A stretch of 64,000 bases of DNA, taken from contig JAUTXW010000325.1 of the NCBI GenBank assembly GCA_030620095.1, positions 1,346,501 through 1,410,500 of the forward strand, read 5' to 3'. The DNA comes from Kuschelorhynchus macadamiae (taxonomy: Eukaryota > Arthropoda > Insecta > Coleoptera > Curculionidae). How positions within the stretch are numbered: the stretch's first letter is position 1; every line of letters begins with the position of its first letter. This document shows, piece after piece, positions 46,079 to 57,094 of this stretch. The notes under the pieces are model-generated. The model was not told where the DNA came from. It ran no database searches and worked only from the letters and a program-made list of their open reading frames with translations. The translations under genes and the position numbers were made by a program.

Positions 46079-46430
46079 GGCGCGGCGTTCCTGACTGGAC
46101 GTCAAATCTGACATCGCTATTAGGTACCGTCCATATCAGTAAATTTATAATTTTTACGTTATGCCCATATAAGCCAAATTTTGAATAGAAATATAAGTTG
46201 GTTTTTAAACCGTGTAATATTAAAATAAAGGTTAGAATATTTGGCAGGATCAACAATGGTTATGATTGGTTATGATATTGGTGAGTTTGAATATGTACAA
46301 GTTCTAACGAATTGCTTATTGGTGGTACGATAGCGCAAATGGTTAGAGCAATGGGCTAGAGATCCAGAAGTGCGGGTTCGATCCCCGCTCGTACCACAAC
46401 TTTTGCTGTTGATGTTTCTAAAAAAACTTT
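46079..46430 (+). mobile_element. SINE-linked module (right half) and tRNA-derived SINE with intact cloverleaf
   Basis: 46,079-46,200 continues the module cut by piggyBac. A second, plus-oriented module part (GGTTAGAATATTTGGCAGGA) leads into a SINE head at 46,324-46,395. The head folds as a tRNA: acceptor GGTACGA with TCGTACC, D arm GCGC...GAGC (one mismatch), a 7-base loop CTAGAGA, T arm GCGGG TTCGATC CCCGC, and a final A. A tail with TTTTGCTGTTGATG follows. It is the best-preserved of the SINE heads here. As it carries the same tail as the others, it is a retroposon rather than a tRNA gene. Confidence 0.8.
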
Positions 46431-46975
46431 GTTTATGTTTAAAGCACGTAACAAGATCACTGTCAACGACATACGATCTCTTTATTATCAAAAGCCTCTT
46501 ATTTAGTAATGGAAGCATTTCTGACCAGATTTACCTCAATCACGCAATATGCTTACAACATATCCGCGATAGAAATAAATGTTGTGGACATGTTGCTTGT
46601 GTTAACTTAGTTATTCGCAACTTACTGATCAGCAAAAGTAACGTAGGCTACATATTTTCTAATAAAAGTACAAAATAACCAAGATATTTAAAAAATAAAC
46701 TCATTTTAACATCACTAGGCATTAATCTACACTACTTATTTACTTTTTAGAGAGTGTCAAAATGTGTTATTTAAGAAACACAATTATCCTTTAATATTAT
46801 TAAAAAATTAACTTTCCCCTCCCCAGAACATAACTGAAGCACAATATTTCCATTCCCTACAATATCTGAAAATATTACAAAATTTTGATATGATCGGACC
46901 AAAAGCAAGTCCGACGTTCTGTACCTGTTTTTTCTCATTCTGCATAAAAAAAAATATATTTTTAGCCATCAAAGG
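46431..46975. other. Unassigned spacer
   Basis: No gene recognised; the overlapping frames on both strands near 46,270-46,680 derive partly from the SINE. Confidence 0.35.
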
Positions 46976-47102
46976 AATTTAAAATGAAGACACATGGAAT
47001 GATTTAAGAGTTCTGTTTATATTATAAAAATCAATAGAATTTCAAATGAAGACACATGGGAACGACTCAAGAGTTGTGTTTATATTATAAAAATCGATAG
47101 AG
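46976..47102 (+). repeat. 62-63 bp direct repeat, two copies
   Basis: GAAGACACATGGAATGATTT and TTATATTATAAAAATCAATAG recur one period later as GAAGACACATGGGAACGACT and TTATATTATAAAAATCGATAG. Noncoding. Confidence 0.85.
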
Positions 47103-47731
47103 GCCTTGGGTTTTTGTTAAATGATGTTATGGCCGATTGTAATGTAGAAAGAAATAAAGAGGTAGTCACGTATGATCGTTGTTTCTGTTCGTAATATTCG
47201 CATTGCTAATAAAATATTAAATTGTTTCTGATAAAAACAACTAAGTATGCAGCAACAGCAGCTGCATTTAAACAGACAGTAAAAAATGGCAACTATTAAC
47301 GATGGTGCACGGAAATAAATTGGAAACTTCGGTGGACAAACTTTTTCAAAACATCAATATTTTGAATCTATATATACTTTTTATCTTGCTTCTTTATGTG
47401 ATATCATTATTATCTAAAATAATATAATATTCGTAGAATGTATAATTTAGACTACTACTTATTAAGTCTTAGTTTATATTAAATTGCACAAAAATGTGGA
47501 CAGCAATTTGCCCGAGAGAATCTGTTGAATATTAAACATGTATATATATACAGGTACGAGTATGGTATATCGAAAGAACTAATTGATAATTATACGGAAG
47601 CTAATGTAAGCTGTTTTTAATAAGATTAAAGCTTTAATTAAATTACACGTCATAATATACATCAGACCGTAAAAATATTTTATACATTTTGAAGATAACT
47701 ATAACTACAGTTTGCTGGCTTACAGTATATA
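47103..47731. other. Unassigned spacer
   Basis: No gene recognised before the CAGGGGTGTTTT terminus at 47,732. Confidence 0.35.
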
Positions 47732-49090
47732 CAGGGGTGTTTTCTAACTACGGTATGTAACTCCAGGAGGTGATTACTTAGGTCATTTTAAGAAAAAAAG
47801 TTCGTATGAACTTGTGTCGGGAGTTCTCGATTTTGAGATACGGGGTGTTAAAAGATTTGAAAAAAAATCGGTTTTTTATAAATATTATCAATATTCTTAC
47901 AGCCGATTTGAATTTGGCAGTGCTATTTTTAGTACTAAGGCGCTAATTCAGCCCTAACTAGATTGAAGTCCAGTGGCGTCTCAAGGAGCACCGCAACCAT
48001 TATTATTGAGAAAATAAGTACGCCACTGACTCTTTTTGCACTTTTTTCAGTTTAAGCAACCAAAAATACAATTTTTTTGTCTCCTATGTTTTGTTTGTAT
48101 CTAGCCTCGTTTCTGAGAAAAAAAATAAATACTATGTATTAATTATTACACATAAATTACAAAGAAATAAAAAATTAATAATTTCGACAATTTTGAACAA
48201 AACGGCAACCATCTGATAAAATACACGATTGCAATCACTTCGTCATTGATTGTCTGACACGCTCAAAAATCCCTGGAGTATTGCTTATGACACGGCAATT
48301 GTCGATTATTCGATTTTTCAAGTCGTTTACATCTAGTACAGGAGTATTATAAACCAAAACTTTCAATGACCGCATAAATAGAAATCTAGCTGGGGCCCAG
48401 TCGTGCATAAACGACATATTCGCTTTTACATGTAGGAATACATCTTCTAACAAATTGGGTAAATGTTCTCGCAAAAAGTTTGTATAGGATTCACCTGTTA
48501 ATCTTGCTGGTAAAAAAAGTGGGTCAATTAGATAGTCATCAATAATTCCTACCCTTACGTTCAGCGAAAATTGTTGCTAAAAATGACTCTCTCTAATAAA
48601 GTCGGCCTAAAAATGGTTGTTGTGGTAATTAATGATAGCATTTTGCCTCGTCCGTAAATAAAATATCTAGTAAAAAATTGTTTTTGTGTGCCACCGTATG
48701 AAACAACCACCTACAAAACATTAATCTTAGGTGAAAATCCCGGGTCTTGAACACGCTGTATGTGATATGGGTACAGTAATTTTTTTTAAAAACTTTCCTA
48801 ACTGTTTTTGGGCTAACTTGAAGCTGCAGTGCAATCTTCCTGGTACTATTTGAAGGATCTTCTTCGACCGCATTAAATATAGCTTCCTCTACTTCAGGAG
48901 TTGTTACAGTTTCTGGTCTTCCACCACCTGTATTTTTATTAAAACTACCAGATTCACTTAATCTGGCATGTATCGCTCTAAACGTTTTAGCACATGGAAT
49001 TACTCTGTTAGGATATCTGTCTTGGTAAATTCTCCGTACCTCCGAATTTCCATTTGCTAATCCATAAATAAATCATAAACACTGCCAAAT
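47732..49090 (-). mobile_element. DD41D-type element, second copy, right end lost
   Basis: The left terminus CAGGGGTGTTTTC follows TA. Inward come AAGAAAAAAAGTTCGTATGA, GATACGGGGTGTTAAAAG, TCCAGTGGCGTCTC and ACGCCACTGACTCTTTTTGC, the same order of blocks as in the right arm of the element at 21.7-23.7 kb read inward. A minus-strand transposase relic follows. No matching right arm was found past 49,090. Confidence 0.6.
48238..49072 (-). pseudogene. DUF4817-like transposase with intact N-terminal HTH, deleted core
   Basis: From 49,072: YGLANGNSEVRRIYQDRYPN, RVIPCAKTFRAIHARLSESG, then GGGRPETVTTPEVEEAIFNA, VEEDPSNSTRKIALQLQVSP and KTVRKVFKKN form one long uninterrupted N-terminal frame with the helix-turn-helix. 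A frameshift precedes YPYHIQRVQDPG. The first-Asp region is corrupted. LPNLLEDVFLHVKANMSFMH and HDWAPAR (second Asp, with W replacing G/N) follow, but the third-Asp block is deleted and the frame passes directly to SLKVLVYNTPVL and NTPGIFERVRQSM. Confidence 0.75.
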
Positions 49091-50130
49091 CTCAACCAAA
49101 TGTTACTTTAATATTAATCTTCTAATACCCAATATAGGAAGCCCCACTGACGAAAAATATGGGTGAAAGAGACATCATCCCCAAACTTTAAAGCAATAAT
49201 ATGTAGAAATGTATTCGATTATTGGTAATTTTTTAGTGAATTTCTTCCTTAGCTCACAAGTCTCCTATCTCCTCGTACTCGGCATATTTCCGCCAAATTT
49301 GCTACCCTAACCATAAAAGTATTATCAAAATGAAGTGCATGGTCCTTTATTCGATAGCTACATTACTTAAGTTTATCTGAAGTTAATTCTGACAAAAGGC
49401 TTCAAGTAATTTTAGCCCCCGTTTTAGCAGCTTTTTCTACAATCACAAAATATAAATTTTGGGCTGCTGCAGCAAACTATTGCCTTAAAAGATTGGTGAT
49501 ATCCTCTATCCCCAGAATTTTTGGACGATTGTTCAAAATTGGCACCAAACCCTTCACTATTCCTAAGAGAAGTAAACATTCATTATAGGGGGGGGGTAAA
49601 TTACTTGATAAAAGGGTTCATTACGAGGCCATTTATGAATTATGTCAGTTTGAAATAAAAAGACGTTAATGAAATAAAAATATATTTTATTTTATAAATA
49701 ATTATTTTCATAAAGTCCTCGATTGTTTCTGAGCTGAAAAACGTCATGACGTTTAAATTATTTCATTAAGCCGGTTTCGACAATGTTAACGAGACATATT
49801 TTGACCGGAGGGACCGTTAAGTCCGGAGTGAAGTGAACTCTTCCCTCATGGCGCGAGATTCGTCGTCATCCTAACAATGCCATAAATACATTTTCGATCA
49901 AAAACTGTTATTAAAACGGCAGTACCGAGCATAAAATTATCATTCCTGGCGTACGCGTCCCGCAATAACCGAATAGCTGACAAGCGTTGGTGAACGGAGA
50001 AAAACGAAAATAACGCGTCGACATTTTTCAAACACCTTGACCTGCCACCGGCTGCCCAACATGGAAAAACTAGATTAGTCCGCGATGCTGCAACGGCCAA
50101 TGCCAATGTTTATTGCCCGACCGGATCGCG
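49091..50130. other. Spacer ending in a GC-richer, CpG-containing island
   Basis: 49,091-49,740 shows no gene; a G8 run lies near 49,590. From about 49,750 to 50,150 the sequence is richer in GC and CpG (ACGCGTCGACATTTTTC, CCGACCGGATCGCGGCAATG). An 86-codon minus-strand frame there resembles no family. The island abuts the first copy of the large repeat array. Confidence 0.35.
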
Positions 50131-50420
50131 GCAATGCGATTCCATGCGACAAATTTACTGCGAGTTGAGAATACCGAGAGAGGTTTCGTTACGCCTTAGA
50201 GTCGAAGGAAATCATTCTTATTTGAATCGATTATCGGATCGTTCAGGAATAATTATCGAATGGTACTTTTGTTTGTTTACTTAACAATATTTTCAGAGGT
50301 AATTCTCCACAAATAATTTGCACTTTTATAGATTAGGATAGGTTATGAATTATTAAAAAAAATATTTAAAAATAAACATTTATTTGAAATAGATAACTTA
50401 AAATTATTAAATGAGAGTCA
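50131..50420 (+). repeat. Conserved array block, copy 1
   Basis: Matches 52,697-52,935 and 58,441-58,670, including GGTTTCGTTACGCCTTAGAG, TCGAAGGAAATCATTCTTAT and ACTTTTATAGATTAGG. Less AT-rich than the rest of the unit. Short frames through it are not conserved. Confidence 0.8.
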
Positions 50421-50759
50421 TATTATTAGGCGTTTCCATGCGACAAATTTACTACGAAGAAAATTGGATAAACACCCAGTGGCAGCTTAAGCGACTTGAT
50501 TTCTGATCTTGTGATTGATCAGAATCAAGATATGTTAAATATCACAGGAATTACAAACTATTTAGGGGTAAAGCTGCAAATAAAAAAATTAAATATAAAT
50601 AAAAAATGTTGTTTTATAATTAAAAATTAATATTGTTTCTTTAATTCTACATTTCTCAGTTATTGGCAGTGATCTCTAGTTATTGGCAATAAAAATTACC
50701 CAGTTACTGGCATGCTTATTGAACCACTTATTGTCCTATCATAAAGTTCAATATTTCAA

Positions 50760-51160
50760 GTATTTTCAAAAAATAGCAGAGCAAAAAGCAGGTTTCATCA
50801 CCATTAAAAATTCTGCTTGGGTCTAGGAGAATCTCTTCGAATTTTTTTCATGGAGGTAGTTTTCTATTTTCGAAAACCAGCTTCTAGTGGCCTTTTCGGA
50901 TTCGTTAGCGCTTGATGGTGTAACACCTTCAGGAGTCTTGTGAAGCAGCTAAAGATGGGCTTTTCAAAAAGGCTTCGTACCAATGTTTTACCGATGTATT
51001 ATTTCTAAAAGGGTTCGGTCAAGGACGGATTTCTTAAATTAGTCCCCCATTCGGTACTAAAGAGTCTGTCTTCTACAGCCTTGATTTTAGACAAGCCGTT
51101 GTTTACAGCCTCAACGGCTTTTTGAAGTACGACTTGCAATATTTTGACTTTTTTTTTACT
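50760..51160 (-). pseudogene. pogo/Tigger-like transposase fragment, array unit 1
   Basis: The minus strand carries VLQKAVEAVNNGL-type sequence (psq-like HTH), TEWGTNLRNPSLTEPF, KPHL..RTPEGVTPSSANES (CENP-B-type HTH region) and DPSRIFNGDETCFL up to about 50,770, where similarity to unit 2 is cut. The order fits pogo-like (jerky/Tigger) transposases. Stops and frameshifts abound. Confidence 0.6.
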
Positions 51161-51799
51161 TTATTTTTGTTTATTTAACAATATTTACAGAGGTAATTCT
51201 CCAGGAATATTCTGCACTGTTATAAGTATAATTTATCACAGTACTAAAGCGTTACCTAGCAAGGTTCCCCGTAATTTTCTTAAGTCATTTTAATAGATCA
51301 AATGCCGTTGAACCAATATTACGCAGAAACTATTTCAATATTATTAAAAAAAACCTAAAAAAATAAAATATGTCTAAATAATCATTACATTAACAATTTA
51401 TTCTTTTAATGAAAGAAACATTTTAATGGTTCTTAGTAATTAACTGATTAACAATTTTAATTTATATGACACAATCTTCAAATGTCTTTGAAATTCCTTG
51501 GCAAAATCTTCTTTTTTCATTAGTGAATAAGGTGGTGATGTAACCTTACCAAATATTCGTGTCTTCCATATAACATTTTGAGACAATTTTATTTTGCTTA
51601 GCCTTAGAAATGAGGCGGTTGTACGTTAGGTTCAGTATATTTTTCATAGTTCCGTAATAAATCTCTCTCCATAATTTTTAGAGTTCATTATTGTTTATAT
51701 ACTAATTCAAATTATTAAAGGCAAATAGTCAAGAGTGAAATAATTCAAAAACTTTCGTTGAGTTGAGTGATGCAATAGAATTTCATTTGGTCAGGGCCT

Positions 51800-52300
51800 C
51801 CTATGAGTAAACATTCACCTAATAGAAATAAGCTCTCACTAAAAGTAATAGAACTGTTTATAGCATAGTCGTGACAATATTACATTATTAAAACTGGTAA
51901 ATTTTACTTTATTGGCCTTAAATAATCCACAATATTACTCTATAATATTATTAAATAAACGACATAGGAAAGAAAGTTTTTTACAACTTGTATTAGACCG
52001 AATTTCATTAAAAGTGATAGAGTAAACTATTTATGGCCATTTTACTAAAACTGGTAAATTTTATTTTATTTGCATTAAAGTTTTCCACAATATTATTCCA
52101 TATATAGTTAGGTAAGCATTATTAGATAAAAGGCAATGGTCTTTTACCACTTGTATTATACTAAATTTCACTAAAAGTAATAGAATAAACTACTTATAAC
52201 AGAGTCATGACTACGCCATATTACTAAAATTGGCGAGTTTTATTTTAATTGCATTAAAGTTTTCCACAATATTATTATTAGATTATAAAGACAGAATAAA
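51800..52300. repeat. Degenerate minisatellite, units about 130-175 bp (array unit 1)
   Basis: CTAAAACTGGTAAATTTTA recurs at about 51,888, 52,047 and 52,222, each followed by TCCACAATATTA and by TTACCACTTGTATTAGACCG. The same repeats flank the hAT element at 54.5 and 57.1-57.4 kb. Confidence 0.75.
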
Positions 52301-52421
52301 ATAAAATAATATTATACGATACACGTCCGTTAAATGTTATTACAGTACTCGTTTATATTCCGTAAAACAACTATACTGTAATAAGTCATCTACCGGCCTT
52401 GTAACTTAAATTATATTATTT

Positions 52422-52665
52422 CACGTTACACCAACGACGTTTCAGACAAGGACTTTATGGTCCTTGACTGAAACATGGCCTGCAATGACGCAGGCGCAAT
52501 GATCAAAATACACGGGACTTGCTAGCCTATGACGGCCTGATGAGCTCCAAAAAAGCGAAAGCGCAAACGTCATTTGAATAAAAGAGTTCATTGCGCCTGC
52601 AGCATTGCAGGACATGTTCTTGACAAGGATCGTTTTGATCTTATTACGACGGTGGTGCAACGTGA
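52422..52665. mobile_element. 244-bp foldback MITE at the junction of array units
   Basis: The left arm CACGTTACACCAACGACGT...ACATGGCCTGCAATGACGCAGGCGCAATGA and the inverted right arm CACGTTGCACCACCGTCGT...ACATGTCCTGCAATGCTGCAGGCGCAATGA match for about 100 bp each. The outer flanks TTATTT and AAATAA are also complementary. Noncoding; GC-richer than its AT-rich surroundings. Family not identified. Confidence 0.7.
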
Positions 52666-52696
52666 AATAAAATATATTAAAATATTAGTCATATTA

Positions 52697-52935
52697 TTAT
52701 GCGATTCCATGCGACAAATTTACTGTGAGTTGAGAATACCGAGAGAGGTTTCGTTGCGCCTTAGAGTCGAAGGAAATCATCCTTTTTTGTAACTCCATTA
52801 TCGGATCGATCAAGAATAATTATCAAATGGTACTTTTGTTTGTTTATTTAACAACATTTACACAGGTAATTCTCCAGGAATATTTTACACTTTTATAGAT
52901 TAGGTTATAAATTAGAAAAAAAACTTTTTAAAAAT
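52697..52935 (+). repeat. Conserved array block, copy 2
   Basis: Nearly identical over GCGATTCCATGCGACAAATT and TGAGTTGAGAATACCGAGAG to copy 1; starts after AGTCATATTATTATGC, which also precedes the short start at 50,437. Confidence 0.8.
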
Positions 52936-53249
52936 AAGCATTTATTTGAAAAATGTACTTGAAAGAATAATTTTTTTTCAGTAATTGTGTCAAAGTAGAT
53001 AACTGAAAATTATTAAATTAATTAACATTTTTGATCCTGTAATTTATCAAAATCAAGATATGTTAACTATCCCAGGAATTACAAACTATATAAGGGTAAA
53101 GCTACAAACAAAAAAGAAATATAATTAAAAAAATTGTTTTATAATTAAAAATTAATATTTTTTTCTTTAATTCCACATTTCCTAGTTATTGGCAATAAAA
53201 AAAATTAAAATCTCTAGAGATTGGCACTAGAAAACCCCAGTTACTGGCA

Positions 53250-53840
53250 TGCTTATTGGAAAATTTCAAAACTCTTAAAATAATTTTAAGACGTTTGTAT
53301 GGAAATATTATCATGGGTGGTAACATTGAGCCTGAAGCGGAAAAAGAGATATCACTGTTAGATTTGATTTTGCCACTCCTTGATCAACTGGTGCTAACAC
53401 CTTGTCTTCCTTGGGGCAGAGCAAAAAGCAGGTTTCATCGCCATTAAAAATTCTGCTTGGATCTAGGAGAATCTCTTCGAAGTTTTTTCTTGGAGGTAGT
53501 TTTCTATTTTCGAAAACCAGCTTCTAATATCCTTTTCGGATTCGTTAGCGCTTGATGGATTGACATCTTCAAGAGTCCTGTGAACCAGCGAAGGATAGCT
53601 TTTCAAAAAGGCTTCGCACCAATGATTTCCCGGGGTATTATTTCTAAAAGAGTTTGGTCAAGGACGGGTTTCTTAAAATTGTCCCCCATTCGGTACTAAA
53701 GAGTCTGTTGTGAGACGTTATAAGTTTCTATATAGCCTTGGTTTTAGGCATGCCATTGCTTACAGCCTCAATGGCTTTTTGAAGTACGACTTGTAATATT
53801 TTGATTTTTTCTTTACTTTAGGAATTACTTTTTTTACCTG
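53250..53840 (-). pseudogene. pogo/Tigger-like transposase fragment, array unit 2 (longer)
   Basis: Minus strand from 53,840: KEKIKILQVVLQKAIEAVSN with GMPKTKA (psq-like HTH); TEWGTILRNPSL; HWCEAFLKSYPSLVHRTLED and VNPSSANESEKDIRSWFSKI (CENP-B-type HTH); LLDPSRIFNGDETCFLLCPK, the first catalytic Asp; DKVLAPVDQ; VAKSNLTVISLFPLQAQCYH. This is the domain order of pogo-like transposases, related to the jerky family. Frameshifts separate the pieces, and the second and third acidic residues are absent because the unit ends there. Confidence 0.75.
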
Positions 53841-54419
53841 AAAAAATTATACAAATTCAAGCTATGCATATTATATACCACGCGAAAAGGTCTAAAAACG
53901 AATCTAGGAAAAAAAGCCCCCAGGTTACAAAGCCCCCCAGGAAATAAGCCCCTGAACGAATTTTCGGAATGTAAATCACAGCACGACTTTCCGTTAGGAT
54001 TTACTTAGCCATAATGACGAATATTGGGTTAGCTTCTGACAAAACTAAATATGTCTAAATAATCATTACATTAACAATTTATTCTTTTAATGAAAGAAAC
54101 ATTTTAACGGAATAAAAATTATTTTTTAATTTATATAACACACTCTTCTTTGAAATTTCTTGGCAAAATCTTACCAAATATTCGTGCATTCCAAAATATA
54201 TGTAATATTTTGAGACGATTTTATTTTGCTTAGCCTTAGAAATGTGGCGGTTGCATGTTAGGTTCAGTATATTTAGTTACGTAATAAATAGGATAAATAT
54301 GTTAACTTTGGCACCAGATAACATCGCTTATTTCTCCATCATTTGTTTATATACTAATAATTATTGAAATAATTCAAAAACTTTCGTTGAGTTAACTGAT
54401 TCAATAGAATGTCAACTCT

Positions 54420-54678
54420 ATCCTAATAATACTAGGATGCCCCCATAAATCGAGTATTTACCACTTATATTAGACCAAATTTTACGAGAAGCGCATCATA
54501 ATCATGACAATGTCGTATTACTAAAATTGGTAAATTTTGTTTTATTTGCCTTAAAGTAATCCACAATATTATTTCATAATATTATTAAATAAACGACAAT
54601 GGAAAGTCTTTTACCACTTGTATGTGACCGAATTTTATTAAAAGTGATAGAATGAACTATTTATGGCATAGTCATGAC
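54420..54678. repeat. Minisatellite of array unit 2, left of the hAT insertion
   Basis: ATTACTAAAATTGGTAAATT (about 54,517) and TTTTACCACTTGTATGTGAC lead to TTATGGCATAGTCATGAC at the hAT boundary; the other half of the repeat continues at 57,095. Confidence 0.75.
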
Positions 54679-57094
54679 TAGAGTCCGGATTAAAAAGCAT
54701 AAAAAAAGTTAAAATAAGCGCTTAAAAAGCATGTAATTTTTTACAAAAAAAGCATGAAATATGCATAAAAAAGGCAAAAAAATGAAATACAAATTTATTG
54801 TTTATCTAAAAAAAACGTAATATAAAATATAATGGATAAACATTAAAATAAACAGAGCCTCTAATAAAAAACAAAACAAAATAAAAAAATTAGTTTTTGT
54901 AGAAACAAGCAATAATTAAATGCTGATTTAAATGTTCCATAGTAAAGTTCTGTCTTCTATCACTTAAAATGTTTTTATAGTTGGAAAAACTTCTTTCTAC
55001 GTCAACACTCGTTATGGGTGCATATTTAAATTTTGCAACCACATCTGGGTTCATCTGTAAGTCTGGGTCAGTACTCCCTGCCAATACCAAAGCAATTTTT
55101 TTTAATTTCTGAAAACCTTCATTTTTAGACAGTGTGTCTTTCAACTTTTTTTGTACTATTTGGCCAGTTGCTCCAGGAACATTGTCAATGGCTGTTTCAA
55201 AATTATTAATTATTTTAATGGAAGTATTTAATGTCATTCCTTGTTTCTCGAGGGACTTTATGGTGGAACTGACAAAACTAAAATTAGTTTTTAAATAGGA
55301 TAAATTGTTTATTAATTCATTTTCATTTAGGACCGTTTGACAATCTTTAATTGCTTTGCTGGCTGTATCCGGTAGCTCAAATATAACTTTTTTAAAATTT
55401 TCAAAATTATCTGCATAATATAATGTGGCATCTAACCAAGTACCCCATCTTGTTAAAACTGGTTCAGGTGGTAATGGAATATTGGGAAGTCTTTCTTTAA
55501 AAAGTTGTACCCGCAAAGGCGCTTTGACAAAAACCTTTTTTCCATTTTTTATAAGTTCGTTGAGAAGAGGAAATTGTTGCCTTATAGTTTCAGCAACTCT
55601 ATTCAAGCCGTGAGCTAAGCAGGTACAATGGCATAAATTTGGATAAAACACTTTTAAATTTGTAGCCGTTTTAACCATATACGCTGCTGCATCAGAAAGC
55701 ATGAGTAACACTTTGCTACAGGGAACTGCTTCTGGCAAGTAAAAGCTTGTTAGTGCCTCATTTACAAATCTTGCCACTGTGTTGCTGTTTGTGGCTTCTA
55801 GTTCCTTGGAACATATTAAATATCCTGTGGGTGATATTTCTTTATCAAGGACCCCGATAATTAAATTCGCAACATATCTTCCACAAGCATCCGTGGTTTC
55901 ATCCACTGTAAACCAAATATAGTGACTTCCAATTAGTTCCTTTATTTTTTGAATTGTTTCATTGTATATAGCGGTGACATAATTTTTTCTAAGGGTACTT
56001 TCGTCTGGTATACGCATCTTACAATATTTTTCCAAAAATGACCTTAATCCATCATTTTGTAATTTATTCAAAGGTATATTGGATTGTACCATAGCTCTGC
56101 ATAAATCAAGATTAAATTTCCTTTGATCGCTCTGTCCTGAAGTTGATTCTAACGATTCAGCAATTGTCGATTGTTTCGGTCTATTCGCAAATTTTTTCAG
56201 ACATTCTTGATGTAACTGTGTCTTAATGTGTTGAATTATATTGTATTTTTTATCGCATTGTATCTATAATAAAAAAAAAAACGTAAGAAACTAGCTAGAT
56301 CCTCAAACCATTTTTTAAATTAAATTAATTTTCTCAAAAATGTATCATTTAGAAGCCACGCCAAGAAATAAACTGATGATTTTTTTGTCCAGTGGGGTAA
56401 AAAATAAATTAATTAATACTCTTAAACATTTGAGTATTTTTAAGTTTTTGGACAAGCAGTCAAAATTGTTTCAGTAAAAGTATGCATAAGTAAAGTACTG
56501 TGAAAAATTTTTAGATAAAAAAACTTACCGTTTTAACACAAGCTCTGCAAAACAATCGACCACCCTCGTATGTTAATTCTTTGTAGTCTTTAATTAGCTC
56601 ATTTATAGAAGGTTTTACTTTCGGCATTTTAAAACATTAAAGAAAATCACAACGTTACGCCAAATACCGACGATGCAAAATGAAAACATTTCATTCTTTT
56701 TCTCTTTCGATACGTAGAAAAAACAGCTGATGCAAGACGCAACTAATACCATAAAATCTATTTTTGGACTGGGGTTTCACGCGTATTATCGATTTAAAAA
56801 GAAGAAACTGCAAGCGAGACAGAAGTTTGTTTATTTTAATTCGCGTTGATAAAAGTGTGCGTGTGCAATAATATTATTTTACCTATATTTGCAGTACTTA
56901 CTACAAGAAATCTAAAAAAAAGCTTTAAAAAAGCACAAACCATAAAATAAGCATAAAAGTTGAAAAAAAAAAAATAAGCATTAAAAACAGTGCCTTTTCG
57001 GCAATGTTTTTGTCTAATTCGTCAATATTAAAAGCCATCTAATGTTTGCCTGTAATATTTACAAAAAGCATATTGCCTTAAAATCCGGACTCTA
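54679..57094 (-). mobile_element. Apparently intact hAT transposon, 2,416 bp
   Basis: Perfect 13-bp terminal inverted repeats TAGAGTCCGGATT (54,679-54,691, and inverted ending 57,094). The 8-bp target duplication GTCATGAC lies at 54,671-54,678 and 57,095-57,102 and fits the hAT preference nTnnnnAn. Subterminal AAAAGCAT-type repeats occur near both ends (54,692-54,780 and 56,920-57,075). It encodes an uninterrupted two-exon transposase on the minus strand. Removing the element restores a minisatellite unit. Confidence 0.95.
54890..56627 (-). CDS. hAT transposase, two exons, 490 aa, zinc-finger N-terminus
   Basis: Predicted mRNA joins 56,627-56,529 (33 codons from ATG) to 56,263-54,890. The 265-bp intron starts GTAAGT and ends TATAG after a T-rich tract; both junctions are phase 0 and the frame has no stop. 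Residues 27-51 form a CxxC...HxxxxxH finger (C27, C30, H45, H51), a CGGBP/BED-like DNA-binding finger. The DUF659-like core has WFTVDETTDACG with the likely first catalytic Asp at D154, LMLSDAAAYM with D224, CLAHGLN at 249-255 and the TRWGTW motif near 305. The C-terminal hAT dimerisation region (447-490) has VDVERSFSNYKNIL, with E456 as the probable catalytic Glu. At 490 residues it is compact for a hAT transposase. It should cut and paste its own 13-bp-TIR element; activity is inferred from intactness, not shown. Confidence 0.9.

Noticed and set aside
53256..53447. Plus-strand frame with GGNIEPEAEKEISLLDL
   Set aside because: Antisense of the pogo-like transposase debris.
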